This document shows positions 43,134-52,061 of a DNA stretch of 64,000 nucleotides, in pieces; position 1 is the first letter of the stretch; each line of letters opens with the position of its first letter. This DNA is from DATKPA01 sp051955985. GTDB lineage: Bacteria > Planctomycetota > Phycisphaerae > WQYP01. A program made the position numbers and the translations under genes. Where the stretch lies: the NCBI GenBank assembly GCA_051955985.1, contig JBQCGD010000027.1:42310-106309 (forward strand), given 5' to 3'. The notes under the pieces are model-generated. The model had not been told where the DNA came from. It saw nothing but the letters and a program-made list of their open reading frames with translations, and did no database searches.

Positions 43134-44321
43134 CTATCTGGTGGGGTCGAGGACGACCTTGATGCAGCCGTCTTTTTTGTCGCGGAACATTTCGTAAGCT
43201 TCGGGCGCCTGGGAGAGGCCGACGCGGTGCGTGATGACGAAGGAGGGGTCGATTTTTCCCTGGCGGATGAAGTCGAGGAGTTCGGGGACGAAGCGGTGGA
43301 CGTGGGTCTGGCCGGTCTTGATGGTGAGGGCCTTGTTCATGAGGGCGCCCATGGGGATCTTGTCGGAGAAGCCGCCGTAGACGCCGGGGATGGAGACGGT
43401 GCCGCCCTTGCGGCAGCAGTTGATGGCCTGTCGGACGACGACGGGGCGTTCGGTCTCGGTCATCATGGTGGTTTTGATCTTGTCCATGACGAAGTCGGGG
43501 CCGTAGCCGTGCGCTTCCATGCCGACGGCGTCGATGCAGACGTCGGGGCCGATGCCGCCGGTGAGTTCCTGGAGGCGGTCGTAGATGAATTCGTCGTGCA
43601 TGTTGATGGTGATGGCGCCGGCATCGCGGGCCATCTGGAGGCGTTCGGGGACGGTGGAGGCGTCATCGATGGCGATGACGCGTCCGGCGCCGAGGAGCAT
43701 GGCGCTCCGGATGGTGAACTGGCCGACGGGCCCGCAGCCCCAGACGGCGACGGTGTCATCGGGCTGGATGTTGCAGTGCCAGGCGGCCATGTAGCCGGTG
43801 GGGTAGATGTCGGAGAGGAAGAGGAGTTTGTCGTCGCTCATGTCCTCGGGGACTTTCTGGAGGTTGAAGTCGGCGAGGGGGACACGGAGGTACTCAGCTT
43901 GGCCGCCGGCGTAACCGCCAGTGAGGTGCGAATAGCCGAGGATGCCTGCGGTAGACTGACCGAACATTTTCTCGGCGAGCCACGCCTTGGGGTTGGTGTT
44001 GTCGCAGCAGGAATAGAGCTGGCGTTTGCAGAAGAAACAATTGCCGCAGGAGATGGGGAAGGGGACGACGACGCGGTCGCCCTTTTTGATTTTGTTCTGA
44101 TCGCAGCCGGGACCGACTTCCTCGACGACGCCCATGGGTTCGTGGCCCATGATGTCGCCGGGCTTCATGAAGGGGATGAAGCCGTCGAGGAGGTGGAGGT
44201 CGGAGCCGCAGATGGCGGTGGAGGTGATGCGGACGATGGCGTCGCGGCGGTTGAGGATCTTGGGATCGGGGACGTTTTCGACTTCAACTTTTCGCGGGGC
44301 GCACCAGGTGAGGGCTTTCAT
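43134..44321 (-). CDS. Zinc-dependent alcohol dehydrogenase (formaldehyde-dehydrogenase-like)
   Basis: This 395-aa medium-chain dehydrogenase has the catalytic zinc site ICGSDLHLLDG with GHEPMGVVEEVG, and the structural zinc set CGNCFFCKRQLYSCC. The Rossmann motif VAVWGCGPVGQFTIRSAMLLGAGRVIAID binds NAD(P). The long insertion (YPTGYMAAWHCNIQ, DAVGMEAHGYG) is that of the glutathione-independent formaldehyde/alcohol dehydrogenase group. The start MKALTWCAPR follows GGAGAATCCC. The substrate is uncertain. Confidence 0.92.
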   Translation of the reverse strand: MKALTWCAPRKVEVENVPDPKILNRRDAIVRITSTAICGSDLHLLDGFIPFMKPGDIMGHEPMGVVEEVGPGCDQNKIKKGDRVVVPFPISCGNCFFCKRQLYSCCDNTNPKAWLAEKMFGQSTAGILGYSHLTGGYAGGQAEYLRVPLADFNLQKVPEDMSDDKLLFLSDIYPTGYMAAWHCNIQPDDTVAVWGCGPVGQFTIRSAMLLGAGRVIAIDDASTVPERLQMARDAGAITINMHDEFIYDRLQELTGGIGPDVCIDAVGMEAHGYGPDFVMDKIKTTMMTETERPVVVRQAINCCRKGGTVSIPGVYGGFSDKIPMGALMNKALTIKTGQTHVHRFVPELLDFIRQGKIDPSFVITHRVGLSQAPEAYEMFRDKKDGCIKVVLDPTR

Positions 44322-44388
44322 GGGATTCTCCGATGGTTGGAATGTCGGGGTCTGGGGACTGGGGTATGGGGTATGTGGTTCGAACAAC

Positions 44389-45198
44389 TTAGCTGCCGGC
44401 GCACGAGCCGGTGGGCTGGCCTTCGGTGGTGGGGACTTCGCCGGTTTCGATGAGGCGTTTGAGTTTGCGAAGGTCTTCCTTGATCTGGGAGTCAGCGGAC
44501 TTGCCGAAGAGCTTGGCGATGTAGTGGCCGGTCTGGCCGAAGGGGGGCTTGTAGTCGAGGACGACGTGGAGCATGGTGCCGCGGTCGCCGAGGGCTTTTT
44601 CGCAGCGCACTTCGCCGCGGGTATCGACGGAGGAACCGGGCAGCGACTGCCAGGCGATGACGGTGTTGGGTTCGTCGCGGACGGTTTCGGCTTCCCATTC
44701 GATCTGGCCGCCGGCGAAGGAGGGGGCGGCGGCGGTCCAGCGGGAGCGTTTCTCGCCGAGTTTCTGGACGGAGATGAGGTTGGACATGATGGAGGGGAGG
44801 TTCTCCATGTTTTTCCAGCGGTTGTAGAGGTCTTCGGGCGTGGTGTTGATGAGGTAGGAGACGGCGACGTGGATGCCGGTGGATTCGAGATCCTGGTCGT
44901 TGGTGTTGATGCCGAGGGCCTTGTACATGGAGCATTGGCCGCTGATGCCGCGGTAGAGCATCGCTCCGCCGAGGCCGGTGAAGAGGAGGCGCGGGAGGCC
45001 GGAGCGGGCGAGGCCCATGAGGGTGACGATGGAGCCGGCGGCGATGGAGACGGCGCGTTCGTCTGCGCCGACGTTGGTGCTGAAGGGTTTGGCCTGTTGA
45101 GGTTGGTCTTGGCGGAAGCGGGTGCGTTCCTGCGGGGAGGTGTTGCGTTGTGCGTCCTGCGTGCGGGTTTGGGCGTTGGCGGTATCGGCGAGAATCAT
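44389..45198 (-). CDS. DUF2892-like membrane segment fused to SRPBCC/cyclase-type domain
   Basis: This is a 269-aa protein. Residues about 45-95 contain a hydrophobic double helix (ERAVSIAAGSIVTLMGLARSG, LLFTGLGGAMLYRGISGQC) like YgaP/DUF2892. The rest is a START/SRPBCC-type ligand-binding domain (SYLINTTPEDLYNRWKNMEN, VIAWQSLPGS, YKPPFGQTGHYIAKLFGK). Such fusions often sit beside zinc alcohol dehydrogenases. The start MILADTANAQ was chosen because ACGGAG lies 6 bases upstream. It is the first gene of the three-gene module. Confidence 0.82.
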   Translation of the reverse strand: MILADTANAQTRTQDAQRNTSPQERTRFRQDQPQQAKPFSTNVGADERAVSIAAGSIVTLMGLARSGLPRLLFTGLGGAMLYRGISGQCSMYKALGINTNDQDLESTGIHVAVSYLINTTPEDLYNRWKNMENLPSIMSNLISVQKLGEKRSRWTAAAPSFAGGQIEWEAETVRDEPNTVIAWQSLPGSSVDTRGEVRCEKALGDRGTMLHVVLDYKPPFGQTGHYIAKLFGKSADSQIKEDLRKLKRLIETGEVPTTEGQPTGSCAGS

Positions 45199-45441
45199 GA
45201 GCATCTCCGTGTTGGGGAAGTGGCGGTTGCCACGAAGCTTGACAGGTGATGCCGCGTGCAAGGGTCATGCCTACGCGGGGAAGTGGATGATTTGTCTTTG
45301 TGCTTCGCGGCTGTGCGGCGGACGTTGAAACGGCGTGGGGACAAATCGCCACGGCGGTGCTGCAGAGTGGCGAGAGCGGCGGAATTTTCTTGGCGACGCC
45401 CCGGAGGGCGGATACGCTCAGCGCGTCTGAGGAGAAGGCAC

Positions 45442-46353
45442 ATGACGGACAGCGTGGCGACTGCGGGTGATCGGGTGGAGGGCGATGCGCCCTGCCGGCA
45501 GTGCGGGTACAACCTGCGCGGGCTGGAGGTGATCGGGAAATGCCCGGAGTGCGGGGCGGCGGTCGAGAACTCGATCCATGGGGATCTGCTGCAGTATTCC
45601 AGCGGGCCTTGGCTCGAAAAGGTGCGGCTGGGGTTTACGCTGGTGCTGTGGGGAATCCTGGTGCAGGTCGTAGGGATCGTGGTGGCGGCGGCGGTTTTTC
45701 GCGGAAACTCGTTGTTGGTGCAAATCACGGCGTTTGCCGCAGGGATGGTGTCGCTTGCGGGAATGTGGCTGGTGACGGAACCGGACCCCGGGGAGGCGTT
45801 TGGGGCTGTCCGGAAGGAGACGAAGGCGCGGCGCGTGGTGCGGATGGCGCTGGTCGTGTCGGTGGTTCTTGCGGCGATGGAAATCGGGAGTTCGCCGGCG
45901 GTGCTGGGCGCGTGGGCGTTTACCGTTTCACAGGTTCTGTCGATGGCGGGACAGGTGGCAGGCCTGGTCAGCGAATTGGCGCAGTTGACGTACATCGCGC
46001 GGCTGGCGGAGCGGGTCCCCCATTGGGAGCTCGCCAGAATGGCACGCGGGCTCCGGACGGCGTATGCGATCCTGATGGGGACGCTGGTGCTGATTTCCGC
46101 GACGATGTGGCTGTTTCTCGCGGCAGCCGGGGCGGCCGGAATGGCGGTCGGGTGCGTGATGGTGGCCGCGGGGATTGGCCTTCTGGTTGTGGCAGTGCTG
46201 CAGATCGTGCTGCTGGTGCGGATGCGCCGGCAGATGACGCGGCAGGTGGAGCTTGCGGGCATGCGGGTGCAGGCGGCGGAAGCGCGGCTGCAGGCGCCGC
46301 CGGTGGGGGGAATTCCGCCGGCGCTGGGAGATGCGCCTCCTGCCAATGGATGA
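45442..46353 (+). CDS. Multi-pass membrane protein with N-terminal zinc ribbon
   Basis: This 303-aa protein starts with the ribbon CRQCGYNLRGLEVIGKCPECG (within residues 17-40), followed by about six hydrophobic segments and a Gln/Arg/Ala-rich tail. It is the mirror layout of the protein at 5010-5933, where the ribbon is at the C-terminus. The CGYNLRG...CPECG signature is typical of Planctomycetes. The start MTDSVATAGD follows GGAG. Function is unknown. Confidence 0.8.
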   Translation: MTDSVATAGDRVEGDAPCRQCGYNLRGLEVIGKCPECGAAVENSIHGDLLQYSSGPWLEKVRLGFTLVLWGILVQVVGIVVAAAVFRGNSLLVQITAFAAGMVSLAGMWLVTEPDPGEAFGAVRKETKARRVVRMALVVSVVLAAMEIGSSPAVLGAWAFTVSQVLSMAGQVAGLVSELAQLTYIARLAERVPHWELARMARGLRTAYAILMGTLVLISATMWLFLAAAGAAGMAVGCVMVAAGIGLLVVAVLQIVLLVRMRRQMTRQVELAGMRVQAAEARLQAPPVGGIPPALGDAPPANG

Positions 46354-46454
46354 GCTGCTTTTACCGCTGAGTTTTCTCAAGGCCGCGCTGCGCTTGGAAA
46401 GAAGCTGCACTGAGCGTGAAGTAGGGCCGGCGTGGAAACTTTTTGAGGTGCAGC

Positions 46455-48524
46455 ATGGGCCGTGGGTACACGCTTGGAACCAAGTTCAACATCCTGCTGG
46501 CGGCGGTCTTCCTGGTGGGGATGGCGGTGACGTGGGGGATTGTCTCGTCGATGGCGAAGCGGCAGGCGGAAGCGGACGTGGCCTCCAAGGCGGAGTTGCT
46601 GCTCGGCGCGACGAAGGGGGTGCGGCAGTACACGAGCGATGATGTGAATCATTTGCTGTTGCCGCTGCAGGAGAAGGGGGACCGCTTTCTCGCGGAGACG
46701 GTGCCGGGGTTTTCGGCGCGGAGCGTCTTCGAGAAATTCCGGGCGGATGGGTTCGGGGAATACTTTTACAAGGAAGCCGGGACGAATCCGACGAACGTGA
46801 AGGACGACAAGGCGGATGCATTCGAGGAGGGAATCCTGAAGGCGTTTGCCAGGGATCCGGGGGTGAAGATGCTGAGCGGGTTCCGGGAGGACTACGGCGG
46901 CGAGCGGCGGTTCTACACGGCGGAGCCGATGCGGCTGACCGATGAAAGCTGCCTGCGGTGCCACTCGACGCCGGAAGCGGCGCCGGCGGCGATGGTGAAG
47001 GAGTACGGGCCGCAGAACGGGTTTGGGTGGAAGCTGGGGGACATCATTGCGACGCGCATCGTGTATGTGCCGGCGGGGCATGTGGCGGGGATTGCGCAGA
47101 AGAGCGCGTGGATGGCGACGGGGATTTATGCGCTGATCTTTGCGGCGGGAATCGGGGCGATCAACTGGCTGCTGCGGAAGGGGGTGATCCGGCCGATCCG
47201 CGAGGTGGCGATGGCGGCCGAGGCGCTGGGCAAGGAGGACGAGAACGCGGGGAAATCGCTGGAGGAATCGCGCACGCGCGGCGACGAAGTGGGGCAGCTT
47301 GCGGATCGGTTCCTCGTGATGGCCGGCGAGGTGAAGAAACGGGAGAAGGGCATGCGCGAGGCGAAGGCGGCGGTGGCGCAGCGCGAGGCGTATTTCCGGG
47401 CGCTGATCGAGAATGCGTCCGTGGCGTACCTGATCCTGGATGAGCGGCATGCGATCCGCTATGCGAGCCCGCTGGTGAAGAAGGTGCTCGGCGTGGAGGC
47501 GAATGAGGTCGTCGGGAAAATGCTGCTGCACCTAGTGCCCGCGGAGGGGCAGCGCGATGTGTTCGAGGCGATTGAAAAGGCGGAGAAGACGCGCGGCACG
47601 GGCGATGCGTTTGTCTTCCGCCGCGTGATGCCGCAGACGAACGAGGCGCGCTGGGTCGAGGCGGTGGTGACGAACCTGCTGGATCAACCCGCGATCAAGG
47701 GGCTCGTGGTGGTGCTGCGGGATGTGACGGAGCGGAAGGAACTGGAGGAGATCAAGAACGGGACAGCGGGCGGCGGCGCGGCGTTAAATGGCGTCACCCC
47801 CCTGCCGGCGCTGGCGGCAAGCGCGCCGGTCGCGGTGGAGATCGGGGCGCAGGAGATTGCCTCCCGGCTCGTGGCGATGTTTCCGACGCTCGGCGTGGAG
47901 GAGCAGCAGGAGATCGTCGTGCGGCTGATGGCGGCCGGGGTGGCGGCGAAGTCGAGCGGCAAGGGGCTGCCGATGGCCAGCGTGATGATGCTGCGGAACA
48001 AGCTGCAGATGCCGGCGACCGACGAGGTGGATGCGGGGCGGCTGATCGAGCTGACGGTGATGCTGGCGGAGTTCGCGGCGGGGCTCGACACGCTGGTGTG
48101 GGGGACGTGGAAGACGATGGCGCCGGGAAGCGAGATCCGGCGGCAGGGGAACGGGAGCGCGGCGGGCATCGGCTCGACGAACCTGCGGCGGACGTTCGGC
48201 AATTACGTCTCTGCGGAAGGCACCACGCCGAAGGGGCAGGTGGCGTACGACCTCGAGCGCACGCGGACGCTGCTGGCGGCGCTGATCGCCTCGCTGGGGC
48301 AGGTGTCGCAGGAGTTCGCGAAAAAGTACCGCGAACGGTTCAGCCCGCTGGAGATCGAGAAGCGGGCTGGCGGGTTTGGCGGCGGGCTCCTCGGCGGCAA
48401 GGATGCGAAATGCTGGCGGGCGTACAAAGAGGCCGCCAACGAGGTCAGCGTGGAGGAAATGGAGGCGGAGGTGCTCAAGGGGCTGGCGGCATCGGCGGAA
48501 ACGCTCATGAAAGGGGCGAAATGA
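46455..48524 (+). CDS. Membrane sensor: DUF3365 heme-type domain, HAMP, PAS, unknown C-terminal output
   Basis: This is a 689-aa protein with a transmembrane helix at about 12-32. A periplasmic DUF3365/Tll0287-like domain contains C166-LR-C169-H170, a CxxCH heme-binding site. A second transmembrane helix (about 218-240), a HAMP-like coiled segment and a PAS domain (about 320-425, RALIENASVAYLILDERHAI...VVLRDVTERKELEEIK) follow. The last 250 residues are helical with no kinase, GGDEF or methyl-accepting motif; FSPLEIEKRAGG...KCWRAYKEAANE recalls the helical tail of FHA/TagH-type proteins, a weak impression only. A redox or gas sensor is the likely role. Confidence 0.8.
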   Translation: MGRGYTLGTKFNILLAAVFLVGMAVTWGIVSSMAKRQAEADVASKAELLLGATKGVRQYTSDDVNHLLLPLQEKGDRFLAETVPGFSARSVFEKFRADGFGEYFYKEAGTNPTNVKDDKADAFEEGILKAFARDPGVKMLSGFREDYGGERRFYTAEPMRLTDESCLRCHSTPEAAPAAMVKEYGPQNGFGWKLGDIIATRIVYVPAGHVAGIAQKSAWMATGIYALIFAAGIGAINWLLRKGVIRPIREVAMAAEALGKEDENAGKSLEESRTRGDEVGQLADRFLVMAGEVKKREKGMREAKAAVAQREAYFRALIENASVAYLILDERHAIRYASPLVKKVLGVEANEVVGKMLLHLVPAEGQRDVFEAIEKAEKTRGTGDAFVFRRVMPQTNEARWVEAVVTNLLDQPAIKGLVVVLRDVTERKELEEIKNGTAGGGAALNGVTPLPALAASAPVAVEIGAQEIASRLVAMFPTLGVEEQQEIVVRLMAAGVAAKSSGKGLPMASVMMLRNKLQMPATDEVDAGRLIELTVMLAEFAAGLDTLVWGTWKTMAPGSEIRRQGNGSAAGIGSTNLRRTFGNYVSAEGTTPKGQVAYDLERTRTLLAALIASLGQVSQEFAKKYRERFSPLEIEKRAGGFGGGLLGGKDAKCWRAYKEAANEVSVEEMEAEVLKGLAASAETLMKGAK

Positions 48525-48714
48525 GATAAATCATGGGCGGGGAGCCGTTTAGTCGATTGATAGATATGAATTTATCGGCAGCAGCCCGCCCGCGGGGGAT
48601 TTGGGGAACATTTTGGCGTCTGGGGCGTTCATCTGTACATGGGGGGGCTGTACCGCTAGGATAGTTGGTTGGAATTCACTTGCGGCAGTCGCCGCGGATA
48701 GAAAGGGTCACGTC

Positions 48715-49038
48715 ATGATGGTGGTTCACGCGCCGGTGCTGGCATTTTTCTCGAATCTGGCCGGGCCGGACATGCTGGTGCTGGCCGGGATTGCGTTGCT
48801 GATTTTTGGCCGCCGGCTGCCGGAAGTGGGGAAGAACCTGGGCAAGACCATCGTGGAGTTCAAGAAGGGGTTGAACAGCACGGATTCCAATGACAGCGAC
48901 AGCGGTGCGAACGGCGGCGAAGCCCTCGCCGACGAGGAAGAAGTGCGTCCGGCCAAGCGGCCGGTGCAGCGGCTGAGCGCCAGCTCGGCGACCACCCGGG
49001 CACGCGCCAAGGCCCTTCCCACGACGGAAGAAGTCTGA
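48715..49038 (+). CDS. tatA: Sec-independent translocase subunit TatA/TatB
   Basis: This 107-aa protein has one transmembrane helix (PDMLVLAGIALLIFG), the FG hinge and an amphipathic helix (RRLPEVGKNLGKTIVEFKKGL), then a Ser/Asp/Asn-rich and basic tail. It is a twin-arginine pore subunit; TatC is not in the window. The start was taken at the first of two adjacent ATG codons after GAAAGGG. The 190 bases upstream (48525-48714) should hold its promoter, but no clear boxes are visible. Confidence 0.9.
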   Translation: MMVVHAPVLAFFSNLAGPDMLVLAGIALLIFGRRLPEVGKNLGKTIVEFKKGLNSTDSNDSDSGANGGEALADEEEVRPAKRPVQRLSASSATTRARAKALPTTEEV

Positions 49039-49078
49039 CGGCCTCGTCACAATCGAAACACAGCTCTGAATAAAAGAA

Positions 49079-49115
49079 CGCGGGCCTCGTCGGTGACGAG
49101 GCCCGCGGTGTTTTT
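49079..49115. terminator. Bidirectional terminator between tatA and the lipoprotein gene
   Basis: A perfect 13-bp stem CGCGGGCCTCGTC (49079-49091) with 49095-49107 has a 3-base loop. GTGTTTTT follows on the plus strand and TTCTTTTA on the minus strand, so it can end both convergent transcripts. Confidence 0.85.
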
Positions 49116-49151
49116 GCTGCCGGCCGATGTGGGCGCTCCGGGTGTTCCCGG

Positions 49152-49814
49152 TCACTGCATGCTGGGGATGGTGGTCGGTTCCGAGGCGGGCTCCGTCGCG
49201 GGGGCCGTGGCGGGGAGGAGCGTGTTGTCCATGGCGGGTTCGGTGGCCGGCTCGGAAGCAGGCGATTGCGGCGTGCCGACGACGCGCGTCTGCGAGTTCT
49301 GCGTGATCGGCAACCGCACCGCGTTCACCTGCAGCATGAGCGGGCGGAGGGCCGGGGCGAAGCTTTGCGCGGCGCGGTAGGAGCGTGTCTGGCCATTGGC
49401 GCGAATCTGCACGGTGTAGGTGTTGCGCTTGTAGAGGTCCGCATCCGAGAGCCAGTTGATCCAGAGGTGCGAGCCCTGCAGCAGATTGTCGCGCGAGACA
49501 TCGTTCCACATGTTCTGCAGTTGCACGGCCGACAGCGGCGTTTCCTGCGAGTACTGATCGGAGACGGTGTTGTTGTAATCGCGGAAGGTGGTGTAGGTGG
49601 TTTGCGACATGGCGTCGGAGGCGGAGATCGTTTGCCGGATGTGCTGGCGGGCGTAAAACGTGTCGTGATTCTCATCCACGACGATCGAGAAATCGGCCGG
49701 CACCGCGGTAGCGACGAAGGGCTTTTCCTTCTCGAACGGGTTCTTGATCGAGCCGTTGGTGGCGCAGGCGGTGAGAAGAGTCAGCGAGAGAAGGAAGGAG
49801 GCTTTTCGCAACAT
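49152..49814 (-). CDS. Lipoprotein of unknown function
   Basis: This 220-aa protein has a lipobox signal (MLRKASFLLSLTLLTAC, Cys17). The body contains TVSDQYSQETPLSAVQLQNM and DLYKRNTYTVQIRANGQTRS. The C-terminal 45 residues are a Thr/Pro/Ala/Glu-rich repeat tail (SEPATEPAMD, APATEPASEP), common in planctomycete surface lipoproteins. Family not recognised. It lies just beyond the 3' end of the flagellar operon, separated from flbD by 66 bases, but is on the same strand. Confidence 0.78.
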   Translation of the reverse strand: MLRKASFLLSLTLLTACATNGSIKNPFEKEKPFVATAVPADFSIVVDENHDTFYARQHIRQTISASDAMSQTTYTTFRDYNNTVSDQYSQETPLSAVQLQNMWNDVSRDNLLQGSHLWINWLSDADLYKRNTYTVQIRANGQTRSYRAAQSFAPALRPLMLQVNAVRLPITQNSQTRVVGTPQSPASEPATEPAMDNTLLPATAPATEPASEPTTIPSMQ

Positions 49815-49880
49815 CGGGGGCCCTTTCGCGAGTGACGTTGATGGGCGATAGCCTAACCGGAGAGGCGTAATGCGGCTAGG

Positions 49881-50078
49881 TCAGCTCGGTTCAAGCAGTC
49901 GCCGCAGCATGCGACCGTAGTCGATCACCCGGCGGATGACCTCATCGCTCGATTCCTTCACGATGAAGCGCTCGCCGGTGGTCAGCGTGATCATCGTGTC
50001 GGGCGTGGACTCGACGAACTTGATCAGCTCGGCATTGAGCACAAAAGCTTGCGAATTGAGGCGGGTGAGGGCAATCAT
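49881..50078 (-). CDS. flbD: Flagellar protein FlbD
   Basis: This 65-aa protein reads MIALTRLNSQAFVLNAELIK, then FVESTPDTMITLTTGERFIV and DEVIRRVIDYGRMLRRLL. This is the FlbD family found next to flgE in Firmicutes, Spirochaetes and Planctomycetes (unrelated to the Caulobacter regulator of the same name). It follows flgE by 36 bases. Its role in hook or stator assembly is not settled. Confidence 0.93.
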   Translation of the reverse strand: MIALTRLNSQAFVLNAELIKFVESTPDTMITLTTGERFIVKESSDEVIRRVIDYGRMLRRLLEPS

Positions 50079-50114
50079 TTTAAAGAAGCCAGAAGTCAGA
50101 AGCCGGAAATCAGA

Positions 50115-51896
50115 TTACCGCGCCGCGGAGAGAAGGTCCTGCAGCAACTGGTTTGAGCTGGTGATCACGCGCGAACTGGCGGAGAAGGCGGTGGAGGCGG
50201 CGATGAGTTTCACGAACTCGGTCGAGAGATCGACGTTGGAGCCTTCGAGCGAGCCCGCCGTGATCTTACCCGCCGAGAGCGATCCCGGCGTGGTGATGAT
50301 CGCGTTGCCGGAGTTGGGCCCGGCGATGTAGGTGTTGCCGCCCTCATCGACGAGGCCTTCGTTGTTCTGGAAGGTCGCGAGGACGACCTGGCCGACGGTG
50401 CGGTTCAGGCCGTTGGAAAATGCCCCCGTGATGATGCCGTCCGGCCCGATGGAGAAGGTTTTCAGCACGCCAGGGATGGCGCCGTCGGCGGTGGCGTTCA
50501 ACTGGCTGTTGTCCTGGGTGACGCCATTGGTGGGGCCTTGTGCCTGCACGCCGCTGAAATTGATTTTGAACTGGAGATTTGGAATCGCGCCGGTGTTGGA
50601 GCGGTCGATGGTGACCGAGGGCGTGGTGGAGGAGAGGAGATTGCCGTTGCCATCGAACGTGAGCGTGCCCAGGCCGATGGAGTTTTTGAGTTGCGCCCCG
50701 GAAGGAGTGCCGTCGGGCGACGCGGCGTAGACCTGCCAGGTGGTGCCGGTGGAGGATTTGCCGAGGAGCGAGACGACGATGTTGAGGTTCAGCGTGTTGC
50801 CGAGGGAGTCGAAGACGTTGGTGGTGGTGTAGACGGATTCGCCGTCGGCGGCGGAGGTTTTGTTCCAGGTGAAGGTGTCGCCGGTGGCGGTGCCGGTGCT
50901 GTCTTTGACGAGCAGCGAATTCTGATCGAGGGTGATGTCGTTGCCGGTGCCGGGATTGCCGACGACGAAGAGGTCGGTTGCTTTAGGATCCGTCCCGTCG
51001 GCCGTGAGGGTGACGCCGGGTGCGGGCAGCGGAGAGGGATTCGCGCCCGTCATGGTATTGATGCCAAGCGCCCCCTCCATGAAGGAGCGCAGGTCATCCA
51101 GCGTCGAAGTGCCGGTGACGGTGAACGTTTCCGTGATCGTGCGGGTGGTGGCGCTGGCCGCATTGGCGGGCGAAGTGCCTTCGGTCGCGGTGAGGGTGAT
51201 GACGTCGCCGTTGTTGAAAAGCATTTTGCCGGTGACATCCGTGAGGTTGGTGAGAAGATCGGTGCTGGCCGGACGCGTGGCGCTGATGCCGCCGGAACCA
51301 TTGGTGAGATAGAGCGGCGTGTTGAGCTGCGCGACTTGCGTCGGGATATTGCCGTTGGCGTCGAGCTGGCCGGAGATGTTGACGTTGGTCGTCGCCTGCG
51401 CGACGCTGGCGGCGCCGACCGGAACGGTGATGTTCGTCAGCGTGCCCGGAATGATGTTGTAGTTGTTATCGACGGTGAATCCCTGGACGAGCTGGCCGGT
51501 CCCGCTGACAAGCTGGTTCAGCCCGTTGAGCTGGAAGGAACCGTCGCGCGTGTAGACCTGCTGCGTCCCCTGCCGCAGGACAAAGAACCCGTTGCCCTGG
51601 ATGGCGAGGTTGGTGTTCACGCCGGTGGCTTCGAGCGAGCCGTCGGAGAAGTTCTTGGTGATCGCGCCGGAGGTTGCCCCTAGGCCGATCTGCAGCGGGT
51701 TGGTGCCGCCAAGATTGCCCGAAGGCGCCGAACCGAAAGAGAAATTCTGGAGGAACTGCGTTTTGAAATCGAGGGCGGAAGCCTTGAAGCCGACCGTGTT
51801 GACGTTGGCGATGTTGTTGCCCACGACGCCGATCTGCTGCTGGCTAGTGGCCAGACCGCTGAGCGCGGTGTTCAGTGAGGACGTAATGCCGGCCAT
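50115..51896 (-). CDS. flgE: Flagellar hook protein FlgE
   Basis: This 593-aa hook subunit has the N-terminal rod-type helix MAGITSSLNTALSGLATSQQ with IGVVGNNIANVNTVGFKAS, a long central domain rich in Thr/Gly/Asn, and the C-terminal helix (LSTEFVKLIAASTAFSASSR). It is longer than the 400-aa enteric FlgE, as in many planctomycetes and epsilonproteobacteria, the extra length being in the exposed domains. The start follows GGAGGTCCATC, a very strong site fitting a high-copy protein. Confidence 0.96.
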   Translation of the reverse strand: MAGITSSLNTALSGLATSQQQIGVVGNNIANVNTVGFKASALDFKTQFLQNFSFGSAPSGNLGGTNPLQIGLGATSGAITKNFSDGSLEATGVNTNLAIQGNGFFVLRQGTQQVYTRDGSFQLNGLNQLVSGTGQLVQGFTVDNNYNIIPGTLTNITVPVGAASVAQATTNVNISGQLDANGNIPTQVAQLNTPLYLTNGSGGISATRPASTDLLTNLTDVTGKMLFNNGDVITLTATEGTSPANAASATTRTITETFTVTGTSTLDDLRSFMEGALGINTMTGANPSPLPAPGVTLTADGTDPKATDLFVVGNPGTGNDITLDQNSLLVKDSTGTATGDTFTWNKTSAADGESVYTTTNVFDSLGNTLNLNIVVSLLGKSSTGTTWQVYAASPDGTPSGAQLKNSIGLGTLTFDGNGNLLSSTTPSVTIDRSNTGAIPNLQFKINFSGVQAQGPTNGVTQDNSQLNATADGAIPGVLKTFSIGPDGIITGAFSNGLNRTVGQVVLATFQNNEGLVDEGGNTYIAGPNSGNAIITTPGSLSAGKITAGSLEGSNVDLSTEFVKLIAASTAFSASSRVITSSNQLLQDLLSAAR

Positions 51897-52061
51897 GATG
51901 GACCTCCATGGATATGGCGAGCGGGTGCGTATGGACCACGAACCCGCAGGGAATTTAAACACGACGTGATGGAGTGGACTCCGCCACTCCGATGGATCAC
52001 GCCGCGCACGAGATTGGAAGGTCACCTCCGGCGACCTTTAACACGCGGTGATACCGGCGGC

